From: Proteobacteria bacterium UBA3588
GTDB taxonomy: Bacteria > Pseudomonadota > Gammaproteobacteria > Thiohalomonadales > Thiohalomonadaceae
Assembly (NCBI GenBank): GCA_002376325.1
Contig: DFMR01000155.1
Span: 1 to 19,353, forward strand
Reading direction: 5' to 3'
Length of the DNA: 19,353 bases
The translations under genes and the position numbers were made by a program. The number at the start of each line of letters is the position of its first letter. Position 1 is the stretch's first letter. Shown in pieces: positions 1 through 7,345 of the stretch. The notes below the pieces were generated by a model. The model saw nothing but the letters and a program-made list of their open reading frames with translations, searched no databases and had not been told where the DNA came from.

Positions 1-551
1 TCCAGGAAAAATGGCCGGAGCTGGATGTCCGAGCGCCGCAGGGTGTTCAGATTCACGTAGGGCAGTATCTGGTCGCTGACATAGAGGCCCGTTGCGACCC
101 CTTGTTCGACGTCGCCTGCGAACGGCGAAAAGACGATGATGTGATGACGCTCGCCGAACGCCACCACGGCCCCGAGCTGGTTGGGCGGGGATCCGGTAAG
201 GAAGATGCCGGCCGGGGGATGTGTGTCGTAGTCCGCCAGCTGATCGTAGTGGGCAATGTGGGCGTCGATGGTCAGACCACGGATCGGTGCGAAGCTGTTG
301 AGTCGGTCGGCGAGCTGCTTTGCGTCGCTGCGGTCGGTATCATAAAGCAGCAACAGTTCCAGTTTGCCGCCGTTGGCCGCCTTTTGTGTCAGCCTGCTGT
401 CGGCTGCCAGGACGGCTGGGAAGATGTTGATGCCGATGAGGACTCGGCGCTGGTCCTGGTCGTCGGCATGACCGGCCAACGGCAGTAGCACCAGCAGCAA
501 CAGCGCCACCGCTGTCGATATTCGCCACCCATTCCCTGGTCCGTGCGTCAT
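1..551 (-). CDS. YfiR-like periplasmic protein, partial (runs off left edge)
   Basis: An open frame of 183 codons starts at ATG 551 and has no stop before the window edge, so the C-terminus is missing. It begins with a signal peptide: a basic stretch, a Leu-rich core at about residues 14-25, then an AGHA-type cleavage site near residue 29. The mature part has alternating beta/alpha character and ends with a segment (GLYVSDQILPYVNLNTL) resembling the end of YfiR/HmsC (DUF4154) proteins, where a 'gl.iS..il...N' pattern is usual. YfiR-type proteins are periplasmic and restrain membrane diguanylate cyclases; they often sit beside TonB receptors. The start lies 10 bases after the receptor stop, so the two are probably cotranscribed. 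The coding call is firm because the frame is open throughout with a good signal peptide; the family call is tentative. A phosphate-binding-protein-like or uncharacterised periplasmic protein is the alternative. Confidence 0.72.
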   Translation of the reverse strand, partial: MTHGPGNGWRISTAVALLLLVLLPLAGHADDQDQRRVLIGINIFPAVLAADSRLTQKAANGGKLELLLLYDTDRSDAKQLADRLNSFAPIRGLTIDAHIAHYDQLADYDTHPPAGIFLTGSPPNQLGAVVAFGERHHIIVFSPFAGDVEQGVATGLYVSDQILPYVNLNTLRRSDIQLRPFFL

Positions 552-561
552 GGGCCGTTCT

Positions 562-2613
562 CTAATAGCGATAGGACATTTGCAGCCACCAGATGCGGCC
601 GGGGCCGGGTAGGTCGCTGGCGTAGCTGACGATGGGGTGGCCCGCGCTATCGGTGGTCATCGACGCCGGATAGAGCACTGTCGCATCCAACAGATTCTTC
701 ACCCCGCCGCGCAGGGTCAGGCTGCGATAGCCGGCATTGTTGAACGTCAGTGTGGCGTCGAGCGTCTGGTAACCGGGCAGGGCGGCGCGCGGATCCGATA
801 CTTCGCGCTGGCGGTCGCCGACGTAGTGGTATTGCAGCTGCAGTCGGGTGTCAGGCGTGAAACGCTTGGTAATGCCGAGGTTCGCCAGCCATTTCGCAGC
901 GCCTGGAATCGGTTGTCCGGTCTGCGAGTCCTCGGTGTCGGCATACGAGAGATTGCCGTCGAGTGAAATCCTCGGCGCAAGCAGGAGCGTCTGCTCTAGT
1001 TCTGCCCCGCGGGTACGGGCATGGTCATTTATATATTCGTTCGATGCATTGTCAAAGACGATCAGATCGGAAAGTTTTGAATAGAACACGTTGAATCGGG
1101 TCTCCGCCGTTTCGTACTTGCGGATATAACCGATCTCGTAGGTGTCGATGATCGACGGCCGGACATTGTGGCTAAGTTTTATTTCATTGAAGTCGGGTGG
1201 ACGGAATGCTTGGGCATACTGGGCCTTGACGATGTGGTGCCGATCGAGGCGCCAGACGCCGGCAATGCGGGGTGTGAACCGGCTACCGGCATCGCTGTAA
1301 TGGTCGTAGCGCAGGCCGGTGGTGAGAGTGAACAGCTCACTGTAGCGGAATTCGTCCTGCAGCATGACGGCATCGATCAACCGCCGGGTGCCGGGCGCGA
1401 CGCCGGTGGAAAAGGTGTTCATGGTGGACGACGGCCGGCCGGTGGCCGGGTCGAGGTTAATGGTTTCCGATGACTCGTCGACCCTGACCTCGCTGTGGCT
1501 CAGTCCCAGCAGGAGATGGTGGCGTTGCCAGCCGTTCCAATGGAGATCCATGCCGCCGTCGACCCGGCTTTCGCGGTAGGCGGAGTCGAGCACGATGGCC
1601 GGGCCGGCGCTGCCTTTGAAGGCCTGGGGTGGACCCAAATAGAGTCCACTGTTGGTCTGTTCGGCTTCGCGCCAACCCAGTGACAGCTCTACGCGCCAGC
1701 GTTCGCCCGACTCCAGGGTCTGCTTGGCCGTAACAGCGCTGTAACTGTTGCGGAGGACGATGCGATCCTGCGGCGGCGGCAGAATGCCATTGATGCCAAA
1801 GTGATCGCCCTCGCCGTCCGTGCTCCACTGGGCCAGCAGCGAGAATCCCTCGTGGCGCAGATTGAATATGGCGGAACCGGTCTCGTGTGTGGTGTTGGCG
1901 GGGCCGGGGGCGTAGGAATCGGCGGCGAGGCTGGGGGAGGTGTTGTACAGGGCGTCGGGCCCGGTCTGCTCCCGGCCGCCGTCGCTTTTGGCCGCCGCCA
2001 GGTTGAGACCCACTTGCCACTGCTGCCTTGGGTCGTCGCGCGACAGCAGCAGGCCGCCGCCTACGGTTCCGTTGCTGCCGACCGTTGCGTAGGCGCGCCG
2101 CCCCTCCTTGCGGGTGACGACGTTAATCACCCCGCTGTAAGCATACTCGCCGTGGACCACCGAGCCGGGGCCTCGGATCACTTCGATCCGCTGCACCTGT
2201 TCGATGGGCAGGTCGAGCACCGGGTCGGCCATGCTGTCCTTGGCCGCGTTGACCGCGACACTGTTGAGCATGATCTTGACGTTGCCGGAATAACGGGTAT
2301 CGCTGATGCCGCGGATCGACAGCCGTTTGCGTCCGGTGTTGTCGAGGAACAGGTCGATGCCGGGGACCAGCGCCAGCGCCTGCCACACGCTGCGATATCC
2401 GCGCGCCTCCAGATCGCTGCCCTCAAGGACCGTGACGATGCCCGGCACATAATCGGCATTGAGTTTGGTCTTGGTGGCGATGGCCGTCTGCTGGTCGAGC
2501 AGCGCGAGCAGGGCGTTACGCTCGCTGTCGTTCGGCGTTGCCGCGACGGCACTGGTGCAGAAGATCGTCGTCGCCAGAAGCATCAAGGGAATGGTTCTCG
2601 CGATGTGCCTCAA
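562..2613 (-). CDS. TonB-dependent outer-membrane receptor
   Basis: A 683-residue outer-membrane receptor. It has a signal peptide (residues 1-25, cleavage after AVAA), a plug domain (about 45-165, with the usual VPGIDLFLDN, IRGISD, IEVIRGPGSVVHG and GVINVVTR blocks) and a 22-strand-type barrel ending in the aromatic C-terminus MSYRY expected for BamA-assisted insertion. The blocks AQAFRPPDFNEI and GVKNLLDATVLYPAS are typical barrel motifs. The N-terminus before the plug contains a TKTKLNADYVPG segment, which I associate with receptors encoded next to YfiR-like proteins; no clear TonB box was found. The substrate cannot be told from sequence. The start chosen is TTG 2613, because it gives a complete signal peptide and has GGAGAT 8 bases upstream; an ATG ten codons in would remove the basic N-region. 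Energy would come from TonB-ExbBD, not encoded here. Confidence 0.93.
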   Translation of the reverse strand: MRHIARTIPLMLLATTIFCTSAVAATPNDSERNALLALLDQQTAIATKTKLNADYVPGIVTVLEGSDLEARGYRSVWQALALVPGIDLFLDNTGRKRLSIRGISDTRYSGNVKIMLNSVAVNAAKDSMADPVLDLPIEQVQRIEVIRGPGSVVHGEYAYSGVINVVTRKEGRRAYATVGSNGTVGGGLLLSRDDPRQQWQVGLNLAAAKSDGGREQTGPDALYNTSPSLAADSYAPGPANTTHETGSAIFNLRHEGFSLLAQWSTDGEGDHFGINGILPPPQDRIVLRNSYSAVTAKQTLESGERWRVELSLGWREAEQTNSGLYLGPPQAFKGSAGPAIVLDSAYRESRVDGGMDLHWNGWQRHHLLLGLSHSEVRVDESSETINLDPATGRPSSTMNTFSTGVAPGTRRLIDAVMLQDEFRYSELFTLTTGLRYDHYSDAGSRFTPRIAGVWRLDRHHIVKAQYAQAFRPPDFNEIKLSHNVRPSIIDTYEIGYIRKYETAETRFNVFYSKLSDLIVFDNASNEYINDHARTRGAELEQTLLLAPRISLDGNLSYADTEDSQTGQPIPGAAKWLANLGITKRFTPDTRLQLQYHYVGDRQREVSDPRAALPGYQTLDATLTFNNAGYRSLTLRGGVKNLLDATVLYPASMTTDSAGHPIVSYASDLPGPGRIWWLQMSYRY

Positions 2614-2690
2614 GCTCGGATCTCCATGGCCGTAAATATCCTACCGAGTAGCGATTTAGGTAAGCACGATACCGGTTGCCGGTAACGGAA

Positions 2691-2722
2691 CGCAAGGGTG
2701 GGGCGCGCCGGCGCGCCTTGCG
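2691..2722. repeat. GC-rich inverted repeat between purN and the receptor gene
   Basis: CGCAAGG (2691-2697) and CCTTGCG (2716-2722) can pair. Between and overlapping them are two tandem GGCGCGCC octamers (2702-2717) that together form a perfect 16-base palindrome. It lies downstream of purN and upstream of the receptor, so it might end purN transcripts, but no run of T follows on either strand. The feature is visible; the role is not. Confidence 0.4.
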
Positions 2723-2769
2723 GGCATCGGTGGTCAGCGGTTGGACTTGAAAGTCGTGTCGCAGCCACG

Positions 2770-3411
2770 CTATTCGGCGCTGATCCGGTGACCGTCCAGC
2801 AGTGCCCGTCCGGCCTCCAGTTTCAGCCGTCCTTCGGCGAACCAGCGGATCGCCTGCGGGTAGATGCGATGTTCCTGTTCCAGCACGCGGGAGGCCAGTG
2901 ACTCGGGACTGTCGCTGGGCTCTACGGCGACCCGCGCCTGCAGCACCATAGGGCCGGAGTCGAGTTCGGGGGTGACGAAATGGACCGTGGCGCCATGTTC
3001 CCGATCGCCGGCCTCCAGCGCGCGTGCGTGGGTGTCGAGACCGCGGTGGCGCGGCAGCAGCGACGGATGGATGTTGAGCATGCGTCCCTCGTAGTGGCGG
3101 ACGAAATCGTCGCTAAGAATGCGCATGAAGCCCGCAAGCACCACCAGGTCCGGCCGGTAACTGTCGATCAATGTGCGTAACGCTGCGTCGAAGGCCGGAC
3201 GGTCAGGGTAATCCGTGTGGCTCAACAGACGGGTCGGGATGCCGGCCAGACGCGCCCGCTCCAGGCCGTAGGCGTCGGCACGGTTGCTGATGACGGCACG
3301 AATCTCCACCGGGAGATCCGTGCGTGCCGCGTCGATTATCGCCTGGAGATTGCTGCCGCTGCCGGAGAGGAGAACGACGATGGGTAGCCGTGGTCGGTCG
3401 GTGGATGTCAT
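2770..3411 (-). CDS. purN: Phosphoribosylglycinamide formyltransferase (GART), PurN
   Basis: A 213-residue cytosolic enzyme of de novo purine synthesis that transfers a formyl group from 10-formyltetrahydrofolate to GAR, giving FGAR. The GSGSN phosphate-binding loop is at residues 17-21. The catalytic triad is in place: Asn113 and His115 in NIHPSLLP and Asp151 in ELDSGP, each seven residues beyond E. coli N106, H108 and D144. Length matches the family. The frame stays open upstream to 3477 inside purM, but homology begins after the ATG at 3411, which lies two bases beyond the purM stop, so the genes are almost certainly translated from one mRNA in the order purM-purN as in E. coli. No truncation or missing residue is seen. 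Confidence 0.97.
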   Translation of the reverse strand: MTSTDRPRLPIVVLLSGSGSNLQAIIDAARTDLPVEIRAVISNRADAYGLERARLAGIPTRLLSHTDYPDRPAFDAALRTLIDSYRPDLVVLAGFMRILSDDFVRHYEGRMLNIHPSLLPRHRGLDTHARALEAGDREHGATVHFVTPELDSGPMVLQARVAVEPSDSPESLASRVLEQEHRIYPQAIRWFAEGRLKLEAGRALLDGHRISAE

Positions 3412-3413
3412 CT

Positions 3414-4472
3414 TCAGCCGCGTATTTCCACCTGTGCGGCGCCGGCCGGTACTGCATCGATAGTGCCGAGCTGCCACGCCTCTTCACCGGCGGCCTTGAG
3501 AATATCGAGGCTGCGGGCCACCTCGTCCTGGGCCACGACCAGTACCATGCCGACGCCGCAATTGAAGACGCGATGCATTTCCTGTGCTGCGATGTCGCCT
3601 TTCTTTTGTAGCCAATGGAATACCGGCGGCCAATGCCAGCTGTCGCCGTCAATGACTGCGCGGCATTCAGGCGGCAGTACGCGCGGGATATTTTCCAGCA
3701 GGCCGCCGCCGGTGATGTGGGCCAGAGCATGAACGTCGACCTGCTCGAACAGCGCGAGCAGCGGCTTGATGTAGATGCGGGTGGGGGCCAGCAGGGTCTC
3801 GCCCAGGGTGCGGCCGTGGAATTCCTCGCCCAGATAGGCGTTGCTCACTTCCAGTACCTTGCGCACCAGCGAATAGCCGTTGGAATGTGGCCCGGAGGAG
3901 GCGAGCCCGATGAGGGCGTCGCCCGGCCGCACTTTACTGCCGTCGATGATTCGGCTCTTGTCGACCACGCCGACGGCAAATCCCGCCAGATCGTAGTCGC
4001 CGCCATGGTACATGCCGGGCATCTCCGCCGTTTCGCCGCCGATCAGGGCGCAGCCGGCCTGTTCGCAGCCGGCGGCGATCCCTTTGATCACATCTGCGGC
4101 GACGTCCACGTCGAGGTGGCCGGTGGCATAGTAGTCGAGGAAAAACAGCGGCTCGGCGCCTTGGACCACTAGGTCATTCACGCACATCGCCACCAGGTCG
4201 ACGCCGATGGTGTCGTGCTTGTGCATTTGCATCGCAAGCTTGAGCTTGGTGCCGACGCCATCGGTACCGGAGACCAGTACCGGTTCTTTATAGCGGTCCA
4301 GCGGTATCTGGCACAGGGCGCCGAAGCCGCCCAGGCTGCCCATGACCTCGGGCCGCTGAGTGCGTTTGGCGTAGGGTTTGATGCGTTCGATCAGGGCGTC
4401 GCCCGCGTCGATGTCGACCCCTGCGTCGCGGTAGCTCAGGCCGGCACCGCTCTGCTGCTTGTCCTTATCCAC
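3414..4472 (-). CDS. purM: Phosphoribosylformylglycinamidine cyclo-ligase (AIR synthetase), PurM
   Basis: A 352-residue ATP-dependent enzyme that closes the imidazole ring of AIR from FGAM, in the cytosol. Near-canonical blocks are present in order: LSYRDAGVDIDAG at the N-terminus, RPEVMGSLGGFGAL, the glycine/aspartate-rich LVSGTDGVGTKLKLA, DLVAMCVNDLVVQGAEPLFF, then IGGETAEMPGMY and ASSGPHSNGYSLVR in the second half, with HITGGGLLENIPRVLP near the C-terminus. Length is a few residues above E. coli PurM (345). The start is GTG 4472, preceded by a G-rich stretch; no upstream in-frame ATG improves it. It leads a purM-purN pair, divergent from the DUF2066 gene across 129 bases, with a TACAAT -10 candidate about 57 bases upstream of the start. 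Confidence 0.97.
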   Translation of the reverse strand: MDKDKQQSGAGLSYRDAGVDIDAGDALIERIKPYAKRTQRPEVMGSLGGFGALCQIPLDRYKEPVLVSGTDGVGTKLKLAMQMHKHDTIGVDLVAMCVNDLVVQGAEPLFFLDYYATGHLDVDVAADVIKGIAAGCEQAGCALIGGETAEMPGMYHGGDYDLAGFAVGVVDKSRIIDGSKVRPGDALIGLASSGPHSNGYSLVRKVLEVSNAYLGEEFHGRTLGETLLAPTRIYIKPLLALFEQVDVHALAHITGGGLLENIPRVLPPECRAVIDGDSWHWPPVFHWLQKKGDIAAQEMHRVFNCGVGMVLVVAQDEVARSLDILKAAGEEAWQLGTIDAVPAGAAQVEIRG

Positions 4473-4496
4473 GTATGGCCCCCGAATAGATGTGTA

Positions 4497-4534
4497 GCGC
4501 GGCGCCGCGGCCGCGCGGAAAGCCGGCTATTGTA
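4497..4534 (-). promoter_or_regulatory. Probable purM -10 element and GC-rich leader hairpin
   Basis: On the minus strand TACAAT (4534 down to 4529) is a close match to a sigma-70 -10 box; no convincing -35 lies 16-18 bases upstream. The transcript would begin near 4522 and its leader would contain an inverted repeat GCGCGG/CCGCGC (4497-4502 with 4511-4516) within a run made only of G and C. The -10 is the supported part; a regulatory role of the hairpin is a guess. Confidence 0.4.
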
Positions 4535-4564
4535 CCGCGAACGCGTTGCGTCGTCTCTCGCAGC

Positions 4565-4593
4565 TTGACTTGCGGCAGGCAGTGGCATAGCGT
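4565..4593 (+). promoter_or_regulatory. Candidate promoter for the DUF2066 gene
   Basis: TTGACT (4565-4570), a 17-base spacer and TAGCGT (4588-4593). A start site about 7-8 bases after the -10 would fall at 4600-4601, right at the ATG (4602), and there is no Shine-Dalgarno sequence before that ATG. If this promoter is used, the mRNA would be leaderless or nearly so. The -35 is good and the -10 is only 3 of 6. Confidence 0.35.
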
Positions 4594-4601
4594 GCGCGGG
4601 C

Positions 4602-5720
4602 ATGAAACATTTTCGTACGCTGTGGCTGATCTTCAGCTTGTTGCCCGCCTTTGGCGCCTCTGCCGCCGAAGTGCAGGGCCTCTATGATGCCAGTGTCCCC
4701 GTTGCTGACCAACAGCAGCCCGCGCGCGCGCAGGCGATGCGTGCCGGGTTGGCGCAGGTGTTGGTGCGGGTGACGGGCTATGGCGGCGCCCCCCAAGACC
4801 CGGTGCTTGCCGATATGCTCGACGACGCGCCCCATTACGTCCAACAATATCGCTATCTCACCGCGCCGCCGGCGGCAACCGCCACCGCACCGGCGACCGC
4901 TGCCGCAGCCCCCGCCACGACCGCCGCAGCGCCGCCGCCGCTGCAACTGTGGATGGCCTTTGACCCCGTAGGTATCGACCAGGCATTGCGCGCCCGTCAC
5001 CAGCCGGTGTGGGGTCGGGCTCGGCCGCTGGTGCTGGTGTGGCTGGCGGTCGACGACGGTAATGGCAGTCGCCACTTGGTGTCTGCGTCCGACGGCAGCG
5101 ATGAGTCGCAGGCGCTGGAGGATGAAGCCAAGCTGCGCGGCCTGCCGCTGCGGTTGCCGCTTTGGGATCTGGAGGATCAGTCGAAGGTGGCGGTTGCCGA
5201 CGTCTGGGGCGGATTCCAGGATACCCTGCTTGCCGCGTCGGCCCGCTATAGTCCGCAGGCGGTGCTGATTGGACGGCTGTATCGTGACGCGCAGGGGATG
5301 TGGCATGCCGGCTGGACCCTTCGGGTCGGTGAGGACAGCACCACTTGGAATAATGACGGTTCGACGCCGGCTCAGGTGCTGACGGCCGGGGTCGACGCAA
5401 CGACGGACTCGCTATCGCTGCGTTTCGCGCAAGTCGGCGATGTCGGCGGCGGCAGCTCGATTCTGCTGAATGTCGCGGATATCCATGACTTGGCCGGTTA
5501 CACGCGCGTCCTTTACTATCTGAAATCGCTCAACGGCGTTACTGATGTCCAGGTGGATGAAGTGAAACCCGGCACCGTCACCTATCGTCTGGCGCTGCAT
5601 GTCGAGCAAAAGGGCATCATTCGTACCATCGGCTTTGGGAGTACGCTGGAGGCGGCGTCGGGTCCGGTACCGCAACCCGGATCACAGCAAGCGGAGTTCT
5701 TTTACCGGTTGCTTCCCTGA
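4602..5720 (+). CDS. DUF2066 domain-containing periplasmic protein
   Basis: A 372-residue exported protein with a signal peptide (residues 1-22, cleavage after ASAA). It begins its mature part with the DUF2066 pattern 'LYDASVPVADQ...ARAQAMRAGLAQVLVRVTG', and continues over most of its length with blocks such as RPLVLVWLAV, DEAKLRGLPLRLPLWDLED and AVLIGRLYRD. The family has no established function. An Ala/Pro/Thr low-complexity segment (residues 88-113) interrupts the N-terminal part. It is the first of four plus-strand genes ending with hda; its TGA shares its A with the ATG of the next gene, indicating translational coupling. ATG 4602 is chosen because it gives the signal peptide; no Shine-Dalgarno is seen. 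Function unknown; family call fairly sure. Confidence 0.88.
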   Translation: MKHFRTLWLIFSLLPAFGASAAEVQGLYDASVPVADQQQPARAQAMRAGLAQVLVRVTGYGGAPQDPVLADMLDDAPHYVQQYRYLTAPPAATATAPATAAAAPATTAAAPPPLQLWMAFDPVGIDQALRARHQPVWGRARPLVLVWLAVDDGNGSRHLVSASDGSDESQALEDEAKLRGLPLRLPLWDLEDQSKVAVADVWGGFQDTLLAASARYSPQAVLIGRLYRDAQGMWHAGWTLRVGEDSTTWNNDGSTPAQVLTAGVDATTDSLSLRFAQVGDVGGGSSILLNVADIHDLAGYTRVLYYLKSLNGVTDVQVDEVKPGTVTYRLALHVEQKGIIRTIGFGSTLEAASGPVPQPGSQQAEFFYRLLP

Positions 5721-6268
5721 TGCGGTTCCTGCCCAACCTCATCACCATCCTTCGTATCCTGCTCACCGCACCTTTTGTGTGGACGCTGCTGCATGGCCAT
5801 TACGGCGTTGCGCTGGCGCTGTTTGTGGTGGCAGGGGTCTCCGACGGTGTCGACGGGTTTCTCGCCAAGCACTTCGACTGGATATCGCGTCTCGGTGCCA
5901 TTCTCGATCCTATCGCCGATAAACTGCTGCTCATTTCGGCCTATTTGAGCCTCGGCTGGCTGCATCGGTTGCCGTGGTGGCTGGTCGCTCTGGTACTGCT
6001 GCGCGATCTGGTTATCGTGGTCGGCGCGGCGGCTTACTATTTCGTTGTCGGCCGGTTTGCGATGGCGCCGCTGGTCAGCAGCAAGATTAATACCTTTGCG
6101 CAGATCGTGCTGGTGGTGATGGTGTTGTGGGGCGCGTGGCACGGCGGCTTGGCGGCGTCATGGAGGGGGCTGGCGGAATATGGCGTCGTGGCGACCACCC
6201 TATTCAGCGGGAGCGCCTACGTATTGACATGGAGTCGACGCGCGCTCCGTTACGGGAACAGATCATGA
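5720..6268 (+). CDS. CDP-alcohol phosphatidyltransferase family membrane protein
   Basis: A 182-residue multi-spanning inner-membrane enzyme that would join a CDP-activated lipid to an alcohol acceptor (phosphatidylglycerophosphate or cardiolipin-type synthesis). The signature D-x2-D-G-x2-A-[RK]-x8-G-x3-D-x3-D is intact: Asp42, Asp45, Gly46, Ala49, Gly59, Asp63 and Asp67, with Lys50 in place of the usual Arg. The start begins MRFLPNLITILRILLTAP, typical of the family. The ATG overlaps the DUF2066 stop by one base, and its TGA overlaps the next ATG by four (ATGA), so the products are probably made in fixed ratio. PgsA, or a CMP-forming cardiolipin synthase, is possible, but a substrate cannot be assigned; the position beside hda suggests this is a second copy, not the main PgsA. 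Confidence 0.92.
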   Translation: MRFLPNLITILRILLTAPFVWTLLHGHYGVALALFVVAGVSDGVDGFLAKHFDWISRLGAILDPIADKLLLISAYLSLGWLHRLPWWLVALVLLRDLVIVVGAAAYYFVVGRFAMAPLVSSKINTFAQIVLVVMVLWGAWHGGLAASWRGLAEYGVVATTLFSGSAYVLTWSRRALRYGNRS

Positions 6269-7326
6269 ACGATTCAGGGAAGTGGTTCTGGTTGGCGGGC
6301 ACGGCCGGCGGCGGTGTTCTGGTCTATCTGCTCGCACCGGTGCTGGTGCCGTTCCTGGTGGCGGCAATCCTGGCGTATATCGGCGACCCCCTGGTCGATC
6401 GGCTCGAACGGTTGCGCCTGTCGCGGACCCTGGCGGTGGTGGCGGTCTTTTTCGGACTGTTGTTGCTGTTGTCACTGCTGTTGCTGGTATTGGTGCCCAT
6501 GCTTGAGCGGCAGCTCGCGCTGCTGACAACCAAATTGCCGGGTTATCTTGACTGGTTGCAGCAGCAGGCGCTGCCCTGGTTGCAGACAAAACTGGGGTTG
6601 CGCGAAAACGTTGATCTGTGGGGACTCAAGGATTATGCGGGCAGCCACTGGCAGTCGGCCGGCGGTACCGCAGCCAGGCTATTGGCATCGTTGTCGCGCT
6701 CCGGCCTGAGTCTGCTCGGCTGGTTGGCCAATCTGTTCATCGTCCCAGTGGTCACGTTTTATCTGCTGCGCGATTGGGATCTGTTGATGGCGCGGATTCG
6801 GGAATTGTTGCCGCGCCATATAGAGTCCGATGCGGTTGCTTTGGCGCGCTCGGTCGACCAAGTGCTGGGCGCATTTTTCCGCGGCCAGCTGTCGGTGATG
6901 TTGGCGCTCGGCATCGTGTACACGACCGGATTGTGGCTGGTCGGACTCGACCTGGCGCTGCTCATCGGCATGGTCGCCGGGCTGGTCAGTTTCGTGCCCT
7001 ATCTCGGCTTCATCGTCGGCATCAGCAGCGCCGGGTTGGCGGCGGTGATGCAATTTCATGATGTGACGCATCCGTTGTTGGTGTTGCTGGTGTTCAGCGT
7101 CGGGCAACTGCTGGAAGGGACCGTGTTGACGCCGCTGCTGCTCGGAGAGCGCATCGGGCTGCACCCTGTGGCCGTCATCTTCGCCGTGCTGGCGGGCGGA
7201 CAACTTTTCGGCTTCGTGGGCATCCTGCTGGCGTTGCCGGTTGCGGCGGTGCTGTTGGTCGTGTTGCGTGATCTGCGTCGGCGCTATCTCAATAGCCGGC
7301 TCTATTCGACCGCTGATCGGGAGTGA
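6265..7326 (+). CDS. AI-2E/PerM family inner-membrane transporter
   Basis: A 353-residue integral membrane protein. Hydrophobic helices occur at about residues 9-33 and 55-80, a more polar cytoplasmic or periplasmic segment covers about 80-140, and further helices follow through the C-terminal half. The family block LVSFVPYLGFIVGI lies near residue 240, followed by the GTVLTPLLLGERIGLHPVAVI segment that is conserved in PerM-like proteins. Members include putative autoinducer-2 exporters and Na+/H+ antiporters, so the substrate is unknown. The frame is open further upstream (to 6127), but ATG 6265 overlaps the previous stop by four bases and begins the family's N-terminus, so that start is preferred. 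It lies immediately upstream of hda, an arrangement common in Gammaproteobacteria. Confidence 0.93.
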   Translation: MNDSGKWFWLAGTAGGGVLVYLLAPVLVPFLVAAILAYIGDPLVDRLERLRLSRTLAVVAVFFGLLLLLSLLLLVLVPMLERQLALLTTKLPGYLDWLQQQALPWLQTKLGLRENVDLWGLKDYAGSHWQSAGGTAARLLASLSRSGLSLLGWLANLFIVPVVTFYLLRDWDLLMARIRELLPRHIESDAVALARSVDQVLGAFFRGQLSVMLALGIVYTTGLWLVGLDLALLIGMVAGLVSFVPYLGFIVGISSAGLAAVMQFHDVTHPLLVLLVFSVGQLLEGTVLTPLLLGERIGLHPVAVIFAVLAGGQLFGFVGILLALPVAAVLLVVLRDLRRRYLNSRLYSTADRE

Positions 7327-7345
7327 CCGCGCCGTGGCGGAGTCA

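Noticed and set aside
1801..2685. Open frame of 294 codons on the plus strand
   Set aside because: It lies opposite the TonB receptor, has GC-rich shadow composition and no recognisable motif; the receptor frame explains the region.
2691..2722. Intrinsic terminator for purN
   Set aside because: The inverted repeat is clear but no T run follows on either strand, so it is listed only as a repeat.
2614..2769. Cobalamin riboswitch upstream of the TonB receptor
   Set aside because: I looked for the conserved B12-box bases and did not see them, and the leader is short.
3412..3477. N-terminal extension of PurN by 22 codons into purM
   Set aside because: The residues are purM shadow; homology starts at ATG 3411.
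4535..4553. PurR-like operator near ACGCAA on the minus strand before purM
   Set aside because: Only one half-site (ACGCAA) fits; the other half reads TTCGCG and the centre differs, so it is not a convincing PurR box.
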